Below the pieces are notes generated by a model. That model was not told the DNA's origin. It searched no databases and was given only the letters and a program-made list of their open reading frames with translations. Position numbers and translations under genes: made by a program. A DNA stretch of 64,000 nt from G963674955 sp963674955 (lineage in GTDB: Bacteria > Desulfobacterota > Desulfovibrionia > Desulfovibrionales > Desulfovibrionaceae), in the NCBI GenBank assembly GCA_963674955.2, contig CAXXKR010000001.1, positions 434,001 to 498,000 of the forward strand, in the 5' to 3' direction. Positions 16,938 through 25,163 of the stretch are shown here, piece by piece; position 1 is the first letter of the stretch; every line of letters starts with the position of its first letter.

Positions 16938-17249
16938 GAACCGTTAAGCTACGCTTGAGGGGAAAAAGATGCAACCGGTGATTTTTTTTGTTCCGCAGCT
17001 TAGATTTATGGAAGGAGCGGCTTGAAATTTTGGATTTCGCCATCGGTGCCGGCAATTTTTTCAGCCAAGGCTGAATCTTGTTTTTAGGGTAGTGCTACGA
17101 GGTTTATGTTCAGTGACATAGGAAAGAAAATCGGAAAAAATTTACGTACACATTCTCTTAAGTAAAGAATCCTCCAATTCCTTTAATGTGCCGTTAATCC
17201 ATCAGCCTTTCCAGGATGACGTTTGAGCCGGAGTTCACGGCAAAAGCCG
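16938..17249. other. 312-base non-coding gap between galE and hemW
   Basis: AT-rich, with no open frame that looks coding. It must hold the galE promoter (minus strand) and receives the 3' end of the hemW operon. A perfect 7+2+7 palindrome, TTCAGCC AA GGCTGAA, is at 17060-17075. It lacks a T-run after it on the minus strand, so it is not a convincing terminator for hemW and could be an operator. A short ACGGC/GCCGT hairpin (17237-17250) overlaps the end of hemW. Confidence 0.5.
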
Positions 17250-18446
17250 TCAGAAAATGGCCAGCATCCCGTTCTTGGTCAGCATCAGGCGGCCCTTGTT
17301 GATGCGGATCAGCCCGTTGGCGTGCAGGGCCTGGATCAGCTTGTCCTTGCTTTTCATCAGGCTGGAGCCGGAAAGCTTGCGATAGTCTGCAAGGCTCATT
17401 CCCTTGCGGGTGCGCAGGCTGAGCATGATCATCTCGCGCAATCTTGTTTCCCGGTCCAGTTCCTCGAAATCCTGTCCGGCGAAATCGCCGCGAACCGACG
17501 CGTCGTACTCGTCCATGTAAACGGAATTCCTGAACCTGCGGCCCCCGATGGTGCTCACGGCCGAAGGCCCCAGGCCGAGATAGTCGCAACCTTCCCAATA
17601 GCCCTGATTGTGGCGGCAGGTGAAGCCCATGCGGGCGAAATTGGATATCTCGTATTGCAGATAGCCCAGTGACTCCAGGTATTCCGCGCCGTAGACGTAC
17701 ATCCTGGCCAAGTCTTTTTCAGGGGCCAGTTCCATGTCCATTTGCCGGGACATTTGCTCGAACCTGGTTCCCGGCTCTATGCTCAGCCCATAGCAGGAGA
17801 AATGATCCGGAGCGAGTTCCGCGGCCTTTTTCAACTGCGCCAGCCACTGATGGCTGCGTTGCCTGGGCAGCCCCCAGATCAGGTCCAGGTTGATGTTGGC
17901 GAACCCGGCCATGCGGGCCATGTTCACGGCCTGGAAGGCCTGGTCCGAGGAGTGCGGCCTGCCCAGGCGGATGAGATCGTCGTCGTCCAGGCTCTGCACG
18001 CCCAGGGACAGCCTGTTCACGCCCAGGGAAAGGAGCGCCCGGTAATAGTCTGTGGCGCAGGCCGAGTCCGGATTGGCCTCCAGGCTTATCTCCGCGCCCT
18101 TTTGAATGGAAAAGGCCTTGTGCAGCCTGTCCATGATGGAATCCAGCTGTATGGGCTGGATCAGGCTTGGCGTGCCTCCGCCGAAAAAGACCGTCTGAAT
18201 CTTGGGCGAATCGAGCCTTGCGCCCCAGAGGTCGATTTCGGACAGCAGGGTCTTCAGGTACCAGTCGAAGGTGATCTGGTTGAAGGTCTGGGAATGAAAG
18301 GCGCAGTAATGGCATTTGGAGCGGCAGAAGGGGACGTGGATGTAGAGCAGCAGGCCCTTGGAGGTGGTGACGACCGGCGGGGGTCCTGTACGGGCCTTGG
18401 GCCGTTTTCTCCCGGGGCTGGGGGACTCGCCGAAGATGCGGGCCAT
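17250..18446 (-). CDS. hemW: radical SAM heme chaperone HemW-like (coproporphyrinogen oxidase family)
   Basis: A 398-residue radical SAM protein of the HemN/HemW family. The cluster cysteines are CRSKCHYC (C41, C45, C48; CxxxCxxC). The GGGTPSL motif, the LEANPDS motif and the C-terminal HemN domain (GLGPSAVS, MLSLRTRKGMSL) all fit. HemW inserts heme into target proteins; HemN oxidises coproporphyrinogen III. The short N-terminus favours HemW. It is the last of a minus-strand group that includes a radical SAM protein, RNase G and QueH, with a one-base gap from queH. Confidence 0.85.
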   Translation of the reverse strand: MARIFGESPSPGRKRPKARTGPPPVVTTSKGLLLYIHVPFCRSKCHYCAFHSQTFNQITFDWYLKTLLSEIDLWGARLDSPKIQTVFFGGGTPSLIQPIQLDSIMDRLHKAFSIQKGAEISLEANPDSACATDYYRALLSLGVNRLSLGVQSLDDDDLIRLGRPHSSDQAFQAVNMARMAGFANINLDLIWGLPRQRSHQWLAQLKKAAELAPDHFSCYGLSIEPGTRFEQMSRQMDMELAPEKDLARMYVYGAEYLESLGYLQYEISNFARMGFTCRHNQGYWEGCDYLGLGPSAVSTIGGRRFRNSVYMDEYDASVRGDFAGQDFEELDRETRLREMIMLSLRTRKGMSLADYRKLSGSSLMKSKDKLIQALHANGLIRINKGRLMLTKNGMLAIF

Positions 18447-18447
18447 G

Positions 18448-18993
18448 CTAGTCCCTGAGTTCCTTGTGGTAGCGTTCGAACTCGCTGTAAAGGCAGCCGC
18501 AGTATTGCTGCCTGTATATGTTCCAGTCCTTGGAAGTCTCTATGCCCTGTTTCCAGCCCTGGCGGAAATCCTCGTACCAGAAGCGGGCCTTGCCCTTTCC
18601 CAGGTCGCTGCCCAGCCGGGCTATGACCTCATGCTGCTGGAACTTGCTGTAGAGCAGAGTGCTGGTGAAGTAGTCGAAGCCTCCGCGTCCGGCTATGGAT
18701 GCGGTGCGTTCCAGGCGCATGGAATAGCAGTAGAAGCAGCGGTTGTCCTCGCGCTGGGCCACGGCCCTGAAATAGGTCTTGGGGTCGTACTCCGAGTCCT
18801 TGTAAAGGACGCGGACGCCCAGTCTCTCAGCGACCTGTTCCACACCCTCGCGGCGGCGCAGATATTCCTGCAGGGGATGGATGTTGGGGTTGTGGTAAAG
18901 GCCGGTGACCTCCAGCCCCTGGTCCTGAAGACTCTGGATGGTGGTTATGGAGCATGGTCCGCAACAGATGTGCAGGAGAATTTTCTTGCCCAT
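18448..18993 (-). CDS. queH: epoxyqueuosine reductase QueH
   Basis: A 181-residue QueH (DUF208) protein, the non-cobalamin alternative to QueG for the last step of queuosine synthesis in tRNA. Conserved cysteine groups are HICCGPC at the N-terminus, RCFYCYSMRLE in the middle and QQYCGCLYSE at the C-terminus, which bind iron-sulfur and metal. The length and these motifs fit well. It lies between RNase G and hemW on the minus strand. Confidence 0.9.
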   Translation of the reverse strand: MGKKILLHICCGPCSITTIQSLQDQGLEVTGLYHNPNIHPLQEYLRRREGVEQVAERLGVRVLYKDSEYDPKTYFRAVAQREDNRCFYCYSMRLERTASIAGRGGFDYFTSTLLYSKFQQHEVIARLGSDLGKGKARFWYEDFRQGWKQGIETSKDWNIYRQQYCGCLYSEFERYHKELRD

Positions 18994-19013
18994 TGACGGC
19001 CTCTTGATGAGAT

Positions 19014-19039
19014 TCCGGGCCGACAGCAGCCGGCCCGGA
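19014..19039. other. hairpin between the RNase G and queH genes
   Basis: TCCGGGCCG and CGGCCCGGA form a perfect 9-pair stem with an 8-base loop. No T-run follows on either strand. It may stabilise or process the mRNA rather than terminate it. Confidence 0.5.
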
Positions 19040-19046
19040 GCGAAAG

Positions 19047-20522
19047 CTATTCGTACTCGTAGTCGATGTCTATGTGCACGGCCTTGTCAAAGCGCTGGCC
19101 CATCTCGTTGAGCTTTTCCCGCTTGTTGTTCAGCAGGTAAAGGGCCAGTTCCTCTTCGCAGCTGTAGATCAGCGGGTCCGGGCACTTTTCCCTTCTCAAC
19201 ATCCTGAATATTTCCTTGAGCGCCTGCAGGGACTGCCACTCCATGTTGCGGCGGATGCCCGTGCCCTTGCAGCAGGGGCAGGGTTCGGTGCTGATGGATA
19301 TGGCCGATGAGCCAAGCCGTTGGCGCACGATTTCCATAAGCCCGAAGTTGGAGATGCGGCTCACGTCGGTGCGCGCCCGGTCGTTCTTCATGGCTTGGCG
19401 CATGATTTTTTCCACTTCGCGGCAATGCTTGGGGTCCTTCATCTCGATGAAGTCGATGACGATCTGTCCGCCGATGTCCCGGAGCCTGAGCTGGCTGGCG
19501 ATTTCAAGGGCGGCCTCGGAGTTGGTCTTCAGGGCCATCTTGTGGAAATTCACCTCGCCGCCGATGCGCCCGGAGTTGATGTCCACTGCGGTCAGGGCCT
19601 CGGTGTTGTCGAAGACCAGCCTGCCGCCCGAGGGCAGGGTGACTTCGCGCCCGAATATCTGGTTGATCTGCTTGGTCAGGTTGAAGCGTTCCCAGAGGGT
19701 GGTCTCCATGTCCTCGTGCAGCTTGACCAGGTTCGCGCTGCGCGGAAAGGCCAGGGCGATGAATTTCTTGATCTGGATAACGGTTTCCCGCTCATCCACC
19801 CAGACCTCGCTGATGTCCGGGGAAAGGTAGTCGCGCACGGCCCTGGTGGCCAGCCCCATCTCCTTGTAGACCAGGGAGGGGGCCTTGTCCTTTTGGGCCT
19901 GGGTGCGGATGTCCTTCCAGAGGCGGTTCAGGTATTTGTAGTCGCGGTTCAGGTTGGCCTTGGTCTGGCCCACTCCGGCGGTGCGCACGATCAGGCCGAC
20001 TCCTTCGTCCGGATTGATCTTGTCCACGATTTCCTTGAGGCGCTCGCGCTCCTTCTCGTTTTCGATCTTGCGCGAGACTCCGGCCTGGCTGCGGCCCAGG
20101 GCGTAGACGAAAAAGCGTCCGGGCAGGGAGAGGTAGGAGGAAAGGAATGCGCCCTTCTTGCCGGTTGGTTCCTTGACCACCTGGACCAGGATTTCCTGGC
20201 CGGGCTTGAGCACTTTCTGGATCAGGGGGTATTTGGCGCCCTTTTTCAGGGTGTAGCCGCCCTCGAACTGATAGTATTCGGGGTGGACCTCGTCGATCTG
20301 CAGAAAGCCGTTGCGCTCCGCGCCGTAATTGATGAATGCGGCCTGGAGGTTGCTGTCGATGTTGTGGATGTAGCCTTTGTAGATGTTGCCCTTGGTCTTG
20401 GCCTGGTGCACCATCTCAACGAAGTATTCCTTTACCTGGCCCTCTTCGCTGAGCACCACCTCGACCTGCTCGCCGGGCAGCACGCTGATGAACATCTTGG
20501 TGTTCTTTTTGGTGTTTGTCAT
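19047..20522 (-). CDS. rng: ribonuclease G/E
   Basis: A 491-residue endoribonuclease of the RNase E/G family that processes rRNA and turns over mRNA. It has an N-terminal S1 domain (KGNIYKGYIHNIDSNLQAAF), 5' sensor and RNase H-like regions, the catalytic DNase I-like acids (EALTAVDINSGR, GGQIVIDFIEM) and the zinc link CPCCKGTG. It has no long RNase E scaffold tail, so RNase G is the closer match. The ATG follows GAGGATTAA. The gene is downstream of a radical SAM gene on the same strand. Confidence 0.92.
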   Translation of the reverse strand: MTNTKKNTKMFISVLPGEQVEVVLSEEGQVKEYFVEMVHQAKTKGNIYKGYIHNIDSNLQAAFINYGAERNGFLQIDEVHPEYYQFEGGYTLKKGAKYPLIQKVLKPGQEILVQVVKEPTGKKGAFLSSYLSLPGRFFVYALGRSQAGVSRKIENEKERERLKEIVDKINPDEGVGLIVRTAGVGQTKANLNRDYKYLNRLWKDIRTQAQKDKAPSLVYKEMGLATRAVRDYLSPDISEVWVDERETVIQIKKFIALAFPRSANLVKLHEDMETTLWERFNLTKQINQIFGREVTLPSGGRLVFDNTEALTAVDINSGRIGGEVNFHKMALKTNSEAALEIASQLRLRDIGGQIVIDFIEMKDPKHCREVEKIMRQAMKNDRARTDVSRISNFGLMEIVRQRLGSSAISISTEPCPCCKGTGIRRNMEWQSLQALKEIFRMLRREKCPDPLIYSCEEELALYLLNNKREKLNEMGQRFDKAVHIDIDYEYE

Positions 20523-20591
20523 TTAATCCTCTTCTGATAGAAATTTATAAATATCTAAGGCCTTAAGCCTTGCGAACGAAAATTTTTCGCC

Positions 20592-21530
20592 TCATGGGGC
20601 GAAGTAGTAAGTCTCGGAGCCGTCGCGTCGCGTCTTGAGCTCTCCATGGGCCTCAAGCTCTTTCACGACCGAATTGACAATGCCTTTATCCGCTCCAAGT
20701 CCTTGCGCCAATTGTAGAACGGTTTGCGGTCTTCTAGCAAGGGAGGCTTTTACGGCCTCTGAAACCAGCTCCGGGGACAGGCTGTCATCCCTGGCTGCGG
20801 CCTTGCTTTTGTGCTGCTCTTCCGCATTCAGAGCCTTGCGCCAGGCGTCCAGGGTTTCCCTGCCGACCGGTCCGGCGCTTTCAAGGGTTCCCGGCCTGGA
20901 AAGAGTGACCACGTCCACGCGGTCCGGGACCAGACGTTTGCAGTAATCCTTGAGCAGGTTCAGATTCTCAGGAGAATCGTTGAGGCCCTCGGCCAGGAGC
21001 ACCTCAAGAAAGATCAGGCCCTGATATTCCTTTCTAAACATCAACAGGGCGTTGGCAACCTCAGAGGCGGATATTCCTTTGCAGGGGCGGTTGATTTTTC
21101 TGAATTCCGACTCCACCAGGGAGTCCATCGAGGGCAGCACCGCGTCGGCCAGTGCGAGTTCGCGCCTGACCTCGGGGTCGGTCATGGTCGTGGCGTTGGT
21201 CAGTACGGCCACGGGAACGCCGGGGAACAGGTCCTTCGCGCCCTTGATGATCTCCGGCATGTCCGAGTTCAGGGTCGGTTCGCCCATGCCGCCCAGGGTC
21301 ACGTATTCCGGCAACTGGCGGCCCTGTTCCTTCCAATGCTTCAATTCGTCCAGAATGGCCTTTGCCGGGACATAGGCCTTGCGTTCAAGGGTCAGGTTCC
21401 TGGTTGCGCCCACCTCGCAGTAGACGCAGTCCAGGGAACAGATTTTAGCGCCCAGAAGGTCCAGGCCCAGGGAGCGTCCCAGGCGGCCGGAAAACACAGG
21501 TCCGAAGATATATTTGTACGCCATTGTCAT
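20592..21530 (-). CDS. radical SAM protein with C-terminal winged helix
   Basis: A 312-residue protein with a radical SAM core carrying CSLDCVYC (C31, C35, C38) and the SAM-binding glycines in GGMGEPTLN. A C-terminal segment from about residue 255 has winged-helix character (ARRPQTVLQLAQGLGADKGIVNSVVKEL). The substrate is unknown. Related proteins are often annotated only as radical SAM enzymes, some likened to MoaA. Starts at 21530 or, six bases later, 21524 are equally possible. It is divergent from the TrmI gene. Confidence 0.75.
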   Translation of the reverse strand: MTMAYKYIFGPVFSGRLGRSLGLDLLGAKICSLDCVYCEVGATRNLTLERKAYVPAKAILDELKHWKEQGRQLPEYVTLGGMGEPTLNSDMPEIIKGAKDLFPGVPVAVLTNATTMTDPEVRRELALADAVLPSMDSLVESEFRKINRPCKGISASEVANALLMFRKEYQGLIFLEVLLAEGLNDSPENLNLLKDYCKRLVPDRVDVVTLSRPGTLESAGPVGRETLDAWRKALNAEEQHKSKAAARDDSLSPELVSEAVKASLARRPQTVLQLAQGLGADKGIVNSVVKELEAHGELKTRRDGSETYYFAP

Positions 21531-21575
21531 TGCCTTTGCTTGACTTCCGTTGCGCCCCGCCGTACCTCATTTCGG

Positions 21576-22484
21576 ATGCAAAACGGACAGTTGGTACTTC
21601 TCATCAATCCCAAGGGCAAGCGTTATCTGCACATGTTCGACCCGGAAGGGGAGGTGCACACCCATGATGGACGGATTTTCATGTCCGAACTGGCAGAGGC
21701 CGGGTTCGGAAGCACCGTCAAGACGCATCTGGGCAAGCCTTATCTTGTGCTCAGGCCTACGGTCCACGATTTGATCAAGGGCGTCAAGCGCCAGACCCAG
21801 ATCATGTACCCCAAGGAAATAGGCTATTTGATCCTCAAGCTGGGCATCGGCCCGGGCTGCACGGTCATCGAGTCTGGCACCGGCTCCGGCGGCCTGACCC
21901 TGGCCCTGGCCTGGTTCGTGGGCGACACCGGCAAGGTCATCACCTACGAAAGGCGCGAGGATTTCTACAATCTGGCCCTGAAGAACCTGGAACGGGTGGG
22001 GCTTGAGCATCGAGTTGAACGGGTCAACAAGGACATTGCCGAAGGGTTCGACCACAGCGGCGCGGACGCGCTGTTCCTGGACGTGCGCACCCCCTGGGAC
22101 TATCTGGAGCATATTCCGGCGGCCGTACTGCCCGGCTCGGTGTGCGGATTTCTCCTGCCCACCACCAATCAGGTCAGCATGCTTCTGGCCGCGCTTGAGC
22201 GCGGTCCCTTCGAGGGCGTGGAAGTTGTGGAGATTCTGCTTCGCCATTACAAGCCCGTGGCCGAAAGGCTCAGGCCGGAAGACCGCATGGTGGCCCACAC
22301 CGGCTTTCTGGTTTTTGCCCGCTACATGCAACCCCGCGCCGTTGAGGCAAAGGATCAGGAGTCGCTGGATGAGGCCGGGCAATTGCCCGCTGACGAGGGC
22401 GAGGCGGATATTTTGCCCGTCGAGCCGGAATCTGCTGTCGATGAATCCGGATTTGAACCGGAGCTTATTGAGCCACAGGAGTGA
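21576..22484 (+). CDS. trmI: TrmI/Trm61-type tRNA (adenine-N1)-methyltransferase
   Basis: A 302-residue SAM-dependent methyltransferase of the Gcd14/TrmI family, which makes m1A58 in tRNA. An N-terminal beta domain (QLVLLINPKGKRYLHMF) is followed by the Rossmann fold with VIESGTGSGGLTLALAWFVG (motif I) and DALFLDVRTPWDYLEH (motif IV). The ATG at 21576 is chosen because the family N-terminus starts there; the longer upstream frame is antisense to the radical SAM gene. The last 45 or so residues form an unusual Glu/Asp-rich tail that looks disordered. Confidence 0.85.
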   Translation: MQNGQLVLLINPKGKRYLHMFDPEGEVHTHDGRIFMSELAEAGFGSTVKTHLGKPYLVLRPTVHDLIKGVKRQTQIMYPKEIGYLILKLGIGPGCTVIESGTGSGGLTLALAWFVGDTGKVITYERREDFYNLALKNLERVGLEHRVERVNKDIAEGFDHSGADALFLDVRTPWDYLEHIPAAVLPGSVCGFLLPTTNQVSMLLAALERGPFEGVEVVEILLRHYKPVAERLRPEDRMVAHTGFLVFARYMQPRAVEAKDQESLDEAGQLPADEGEADILPVEPESAVDESGFEPELIEPQE

Positions 22485-22643
22485 ATACTCCCCTTTTTTT
22501 AATTATCGATACTCAGGATATGGTTTTGGCCTTTACACAGGGCGGCTTAATCAATATTGTTCGCCTTCGTCATGCCAGTCCGAGACCTCAACGTCCGCGA
22601 CCATAAGCCATAGACCATCAAGCCAAAGATCGAGGATTTATCC

Positions 22644-23495
22644 GTGCCCAGACCACTTTTCGCCATCTGTTTGTTCTTTGTCCTGGCCTCTTCAGGCTGC
22701 TCATACATTTCCACTTCCGAAGTTTCCGACATCAACATGTCGGACTTCGACTACTCCGGGCAGGTCACGGCCATAGACGAACCCGTTGACTTCAACTACG
22801 CGCCGGGCAACGCCACCCTGAAATACGAGACCGTGACCGTCACCCCCTCGGGCAAGGGCGAGATGTCCATGCGCAACGACTATCAGGTGGTGCCCCAGGA
22901 CGGATATCTTGTCTGGCACGTGGCCATGCCCCAGATCCGGATCAACGACAATGAAAAGGAATCCGACGTGCCCCTGGCCAAGGCCGTGATCGTCACCAAT
23001 CCCAAGGGCATGAACAAGCAGATCGAGATGTCCTTTCCGGCCCTTGAGGAAAAGGGCGTGTACCTTCGCGAGGGTTCCACCCGCTACCAGCAGATGCTGG
23101 CAATGGCCAAGAATCCCTTCCCGGAGATCGTTCCCAGGCCCGTTGCCAGCGGCGAAGTGCTTTTCGAGTCCAGCGTGGAGGAGATCATGCCTCCTGGTCA
23201 CGAGGCCGTGGGCGGAAAAAGGATCATCGGACCGGTGGTCGCGGGCTGGAGCGAGTTCGACAAGCGCAAGGTTCTGGTCCTGAAGATCAACTACAAGGAC
23301 ATCCTTACCCGCCATGTGGGGTCAAGGGAGCTGTTCACCACGGACATGTACGGCTACAAGCTTCTGGACGCCCAGACCCTGATACCGGTCAGCGGAGCGG
23401 TGTACAGCGAGAGCGTGAACACCCGCACGGGCCAGCGCATTCAGATTTCCAACAAGCTTTCACAGGCTCGCAGCTTCCTCGGCGTCTGGTACTAG
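22644..23495 (+). CDS. hypothetical lipoprotein
   Basis: A 283-residue protein starting with GTG at 22644. It has a clear lipoprotein signal peptide ending in LASSGC, so it is exported and lipid-anchored. I recognise no domain. The mature part is mostly beta-strand-like and polar, with no metal or catalytic motif. It stands alone, 159 bases after trmI, and a long nested palindrome begins one base after its stop codon. Confidence 0.7.
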   Translation: MPRPLFAICLFFVLASSGCSYISTSEVSDINMSDFDYSGQVTAIDEPVDFNYAPGNATLKYETVTVTPSGKGEMSMRNDYQVVPQDGYLVWHVAMPQIRINDNEKESDVPLAKAVIVTNPKGMNKQIEMSFPALEEKGVYLREGSTRYQQMLAMAKNPFPEIVPRPVASGEVLFESSVEEIMPPGHEAVGGKRIIGPVVAGWSEFDKRKVLVLKINYKDILTRHVGSRELFTTDMYGYKLLDAQTLIPVSGAVYSESVNTRTGQRIQISNKLSQARSFLGVWY

Positions 23496-23622
23496 CCAGG
23501 CCGGTCAAAACGGCCCCTTGGCTTCGTTGCCGCTAAAAGGGCGAATCCTCGCGTACCGAAAAGTACGCGTCGGCCTCGTCCTTTTTTTGCGCCTCGCCCT
23601 GAAACCGTTTTGACCGGCCTGG
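23496..23622. repeat. nested palindromic element after the lipoprotein gene
   Basis: Outer arms CCAGGCCGGTCAAAACGG (23496-23513) and their exact reverse complement (23605-23622) are 18 bases each. Inside lie AGGGCGA (23538-23544) with TCGCCCT (23594-23600), and at the tip CGCGTAC (23550-23556) with GTACGCG (23563-23569). The whole folds as one long multi-stem hairpin. The arrangement is typical of dispersed palindromic repeats in bacterial genomes. It could also terminate the lipoprotein transcript. Confidence 0.8.
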
Positions 23623-23840
23623 GCAAAGGTGAAAACGGCTTTTGGGATTTGTTGCCAATTTTGAATTTCCCGAGGGTCGAGTTTTGGGAGTTTTCGTTTC
23701 AAAAACGGTTTGCAACAAACCTGGCGTCGGTTGTTTGAGAATGTCGTTGCAGGCGTCGCTAGAGGCATTTATGCGGCAATGATGGTGGGCAAGCTAGTCG
23801 GTCGAGAGATGTTCCAGGTGCAACGCCTGCGATTTCAAAC
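23623..23840. other. non-coding stretch between the palindromic element and the dsr terminator
   Basis: There is no convincing gene. AAAACGG recurs (about 23631 and 23702), echoing the preceding palindrome. Small hairpins include GGTTTG CAA CAAACC (23707-23721). GCAGGCGT (23749-23756) pairs with ACGCCTGC (23823-23830) and would close a 66-base loop. The region may be repeat debris or an unrecognised small RNA. Confidence 0.4.
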
Positions 23841-23873
23841 CAAAAAGGCCCGCTCCAATCGGAGCGGGCCTTT
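23841..23873 (-). terminator. terminator of the dsr operon
   Basis: AAAGGCCCGCTCC and GGAGCGGGCCTTT form a perfect 13-pair stem with a 4-base loop. On the minus strand it ends in TTTTT, 27 bases beyond the dsrP stop. It would also work weakly for plus-strand transcription. Confidence 0.9.
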
Positions 23874-23899
23874 CACTTTCTCTAACCTTCAAGCGGTCG

Positions 23900-25153
23900 C
23901 TAGGCCGCGGCTTCGGCCTCTACAGGGGCTTCAGCTTCTTCTTTCCCGTGACAACAATCGTCGTCCTCGGTGGAGCAGCCGCATTCAGTGCGTTGGGAAA
24001 CGCCAAGCTCCTGCTTGACGTCCGTGGCGATCTTGAAGAGCACCGTCACGACCAAGGCGCCTATGCCGTAGACCATGAAGGAAATGGCCATCTCGGGCCA
24101 TGTCGGCCAGTATACGGTCACTTCGTTGAAGGGGTTGGGTGTGAATCCGCCGATGACCAGGCCGAGGCCCTTGTCGATCCAGGTGGCGGCCACCAGGACG
24201 GCCAGCGCCCAGGGCAGCAGCTTGTGGTTGTCGCGGAGCTTGGGCGGAATGAGCATGATGATGCTGAGCAGCGCCAGGATGGCGAAGGCCCACATCCAGG
24301 GAACCAGTTCCGTGTGTCCGTGCTCGCCCACGAAGAGGTAGACGATGGAGTGCATGTGGCCGGGGATGGTGGAATAGAAGGCCGTAAACACTTCAAGCAG
24401 GAAGAAGAACAGGTTCACGCACATGGCGTAGACAATGATCTTGGCAATGGTTTTGACGCCGTCCTTGGGCATCTTGAAGGTGGTGAAACGCTCTGTGACG
24501 AGCATCACCAGCATCAGGATGGCCGGTCCGGAGCAGAAGGCCGAAGCCAGGAATCTCGCGGCCAGGATGGCGGTCAGCCAGTAGTGCCTGCCGGGAAGGC
24601 CCTGGTACAGGAACGCAGTGACCGTGTGAATGGAAAAGGCCCAGATGATGGACGTGTAGATGATGGGCTTGATCCATTTCTTGTGCGGAATGCGCATCTT
24701 GTCCCACATCAGGCAGTTGTAGCCGACAACGATGTTCAGGGTCAGATAGCCCATGAGGACCACCATGTCCCAGAACAGGATGGAGTTCGGCGTGGGATGC
24801 AGCATGACGTTGAGCATGCGTGTGGGCTGGCCGATGTCGACCGCGATGAACAGCATGCACATGATGCAGGCGCCGATGGCCATGAATTCGCCGAATATGA
24901 CCATGTGTTTGAATTTCTTGTAGTGGTGGAAGTAGTAGGGCAGCACGATCATCACGCCGGAGGCGGCGAGACCGACCAGATATGTGAACTGGGCGATGTA
25001 GAATCCCCAGGACACGTCCCTGTTGAGGCCCGTAATCTTCAAACCAACCGTGAGCTGCCAAATCCAGCAGGCCGCACCGACGCCGATGACGACCATGAGA
25101 AAGGCGAGCCAACCATAATATCTCGGACTTCCTTTCAAGGCTTTTTCAAGCAT
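23900..25153 (-). CDS. dsrP: DsrP, integral membrane subunit of the DsrMKJOP complex
   Basis: A 417-residue NrfD/PsrC-family membrane protein with about ten transmembrane helices. With the periplasmic ferredoxin-like DsrO it forms the module that exchanges electrons with the quinone pool. The N-terminus runs into helix 1 (AFLMVVIGVGAACWIW). The family segments PYYFHHYKKFKHMVIFGEFMA and FYSTIPGHMHSIVYLFVGEHGH are present. The last 35 or so residues are unusual: ECGCSTEDDDCCHG followed by Glu/Ala repeats. The start follows GGAGGGCCGAA. Last gene of the operon. Confidence 0.93.
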   Translation of the reverse strand: MLEKALKGSPRYYGWLAFLMVVIGVGAACWIWQLTVGLKITGLNRDVSWGFYIAQFTYLVGLAASGVMIVLPYYFHHYKKFKHMVIFGEFMAIGACIMCMLFIAVDIGQPTRMLNVMLHPTPNSILFWDMVVLMGYLTLNIVVGYNCLMWDKMRIPHKKWIKPIIYTSIIWAFSIHTVTAFLYQGLPGRHYWLTAILAARFLASAFCSGPAILMLVMLVTERFTTFKMPKDGVKTIAKIIVYAMCVNLFFFLLEVFTAFYSTIPGHMHSIVYLFVGEHGHTELVPWMWAFAILALLSIIMLIPPKLRDNHKLLPWALAVLVAATWIDKGLGLVIGGFTPNPFNEVTVYWPTWPEMAISFMVYGIGALVVTVLFKIATDVKQELGVSQRTECGCSTEDDDCCHGKEEAEAPVEAEAAA

Positions 25154-25163
25154 TTCGGCCCTC

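Noticed and set aside
17060..17075. TTCAGCC/GGCTGAA palindrome considered as hemW terminator
   Set aside because: On the minus strand the bases after it are A, not T, so it does not fit a rho-independent terminator.
23505..23768. An 87-codon minus-strand frame in the palindromic region
   Set aside because: It reads through hairpin arms and has no ribosome binding site or domain.
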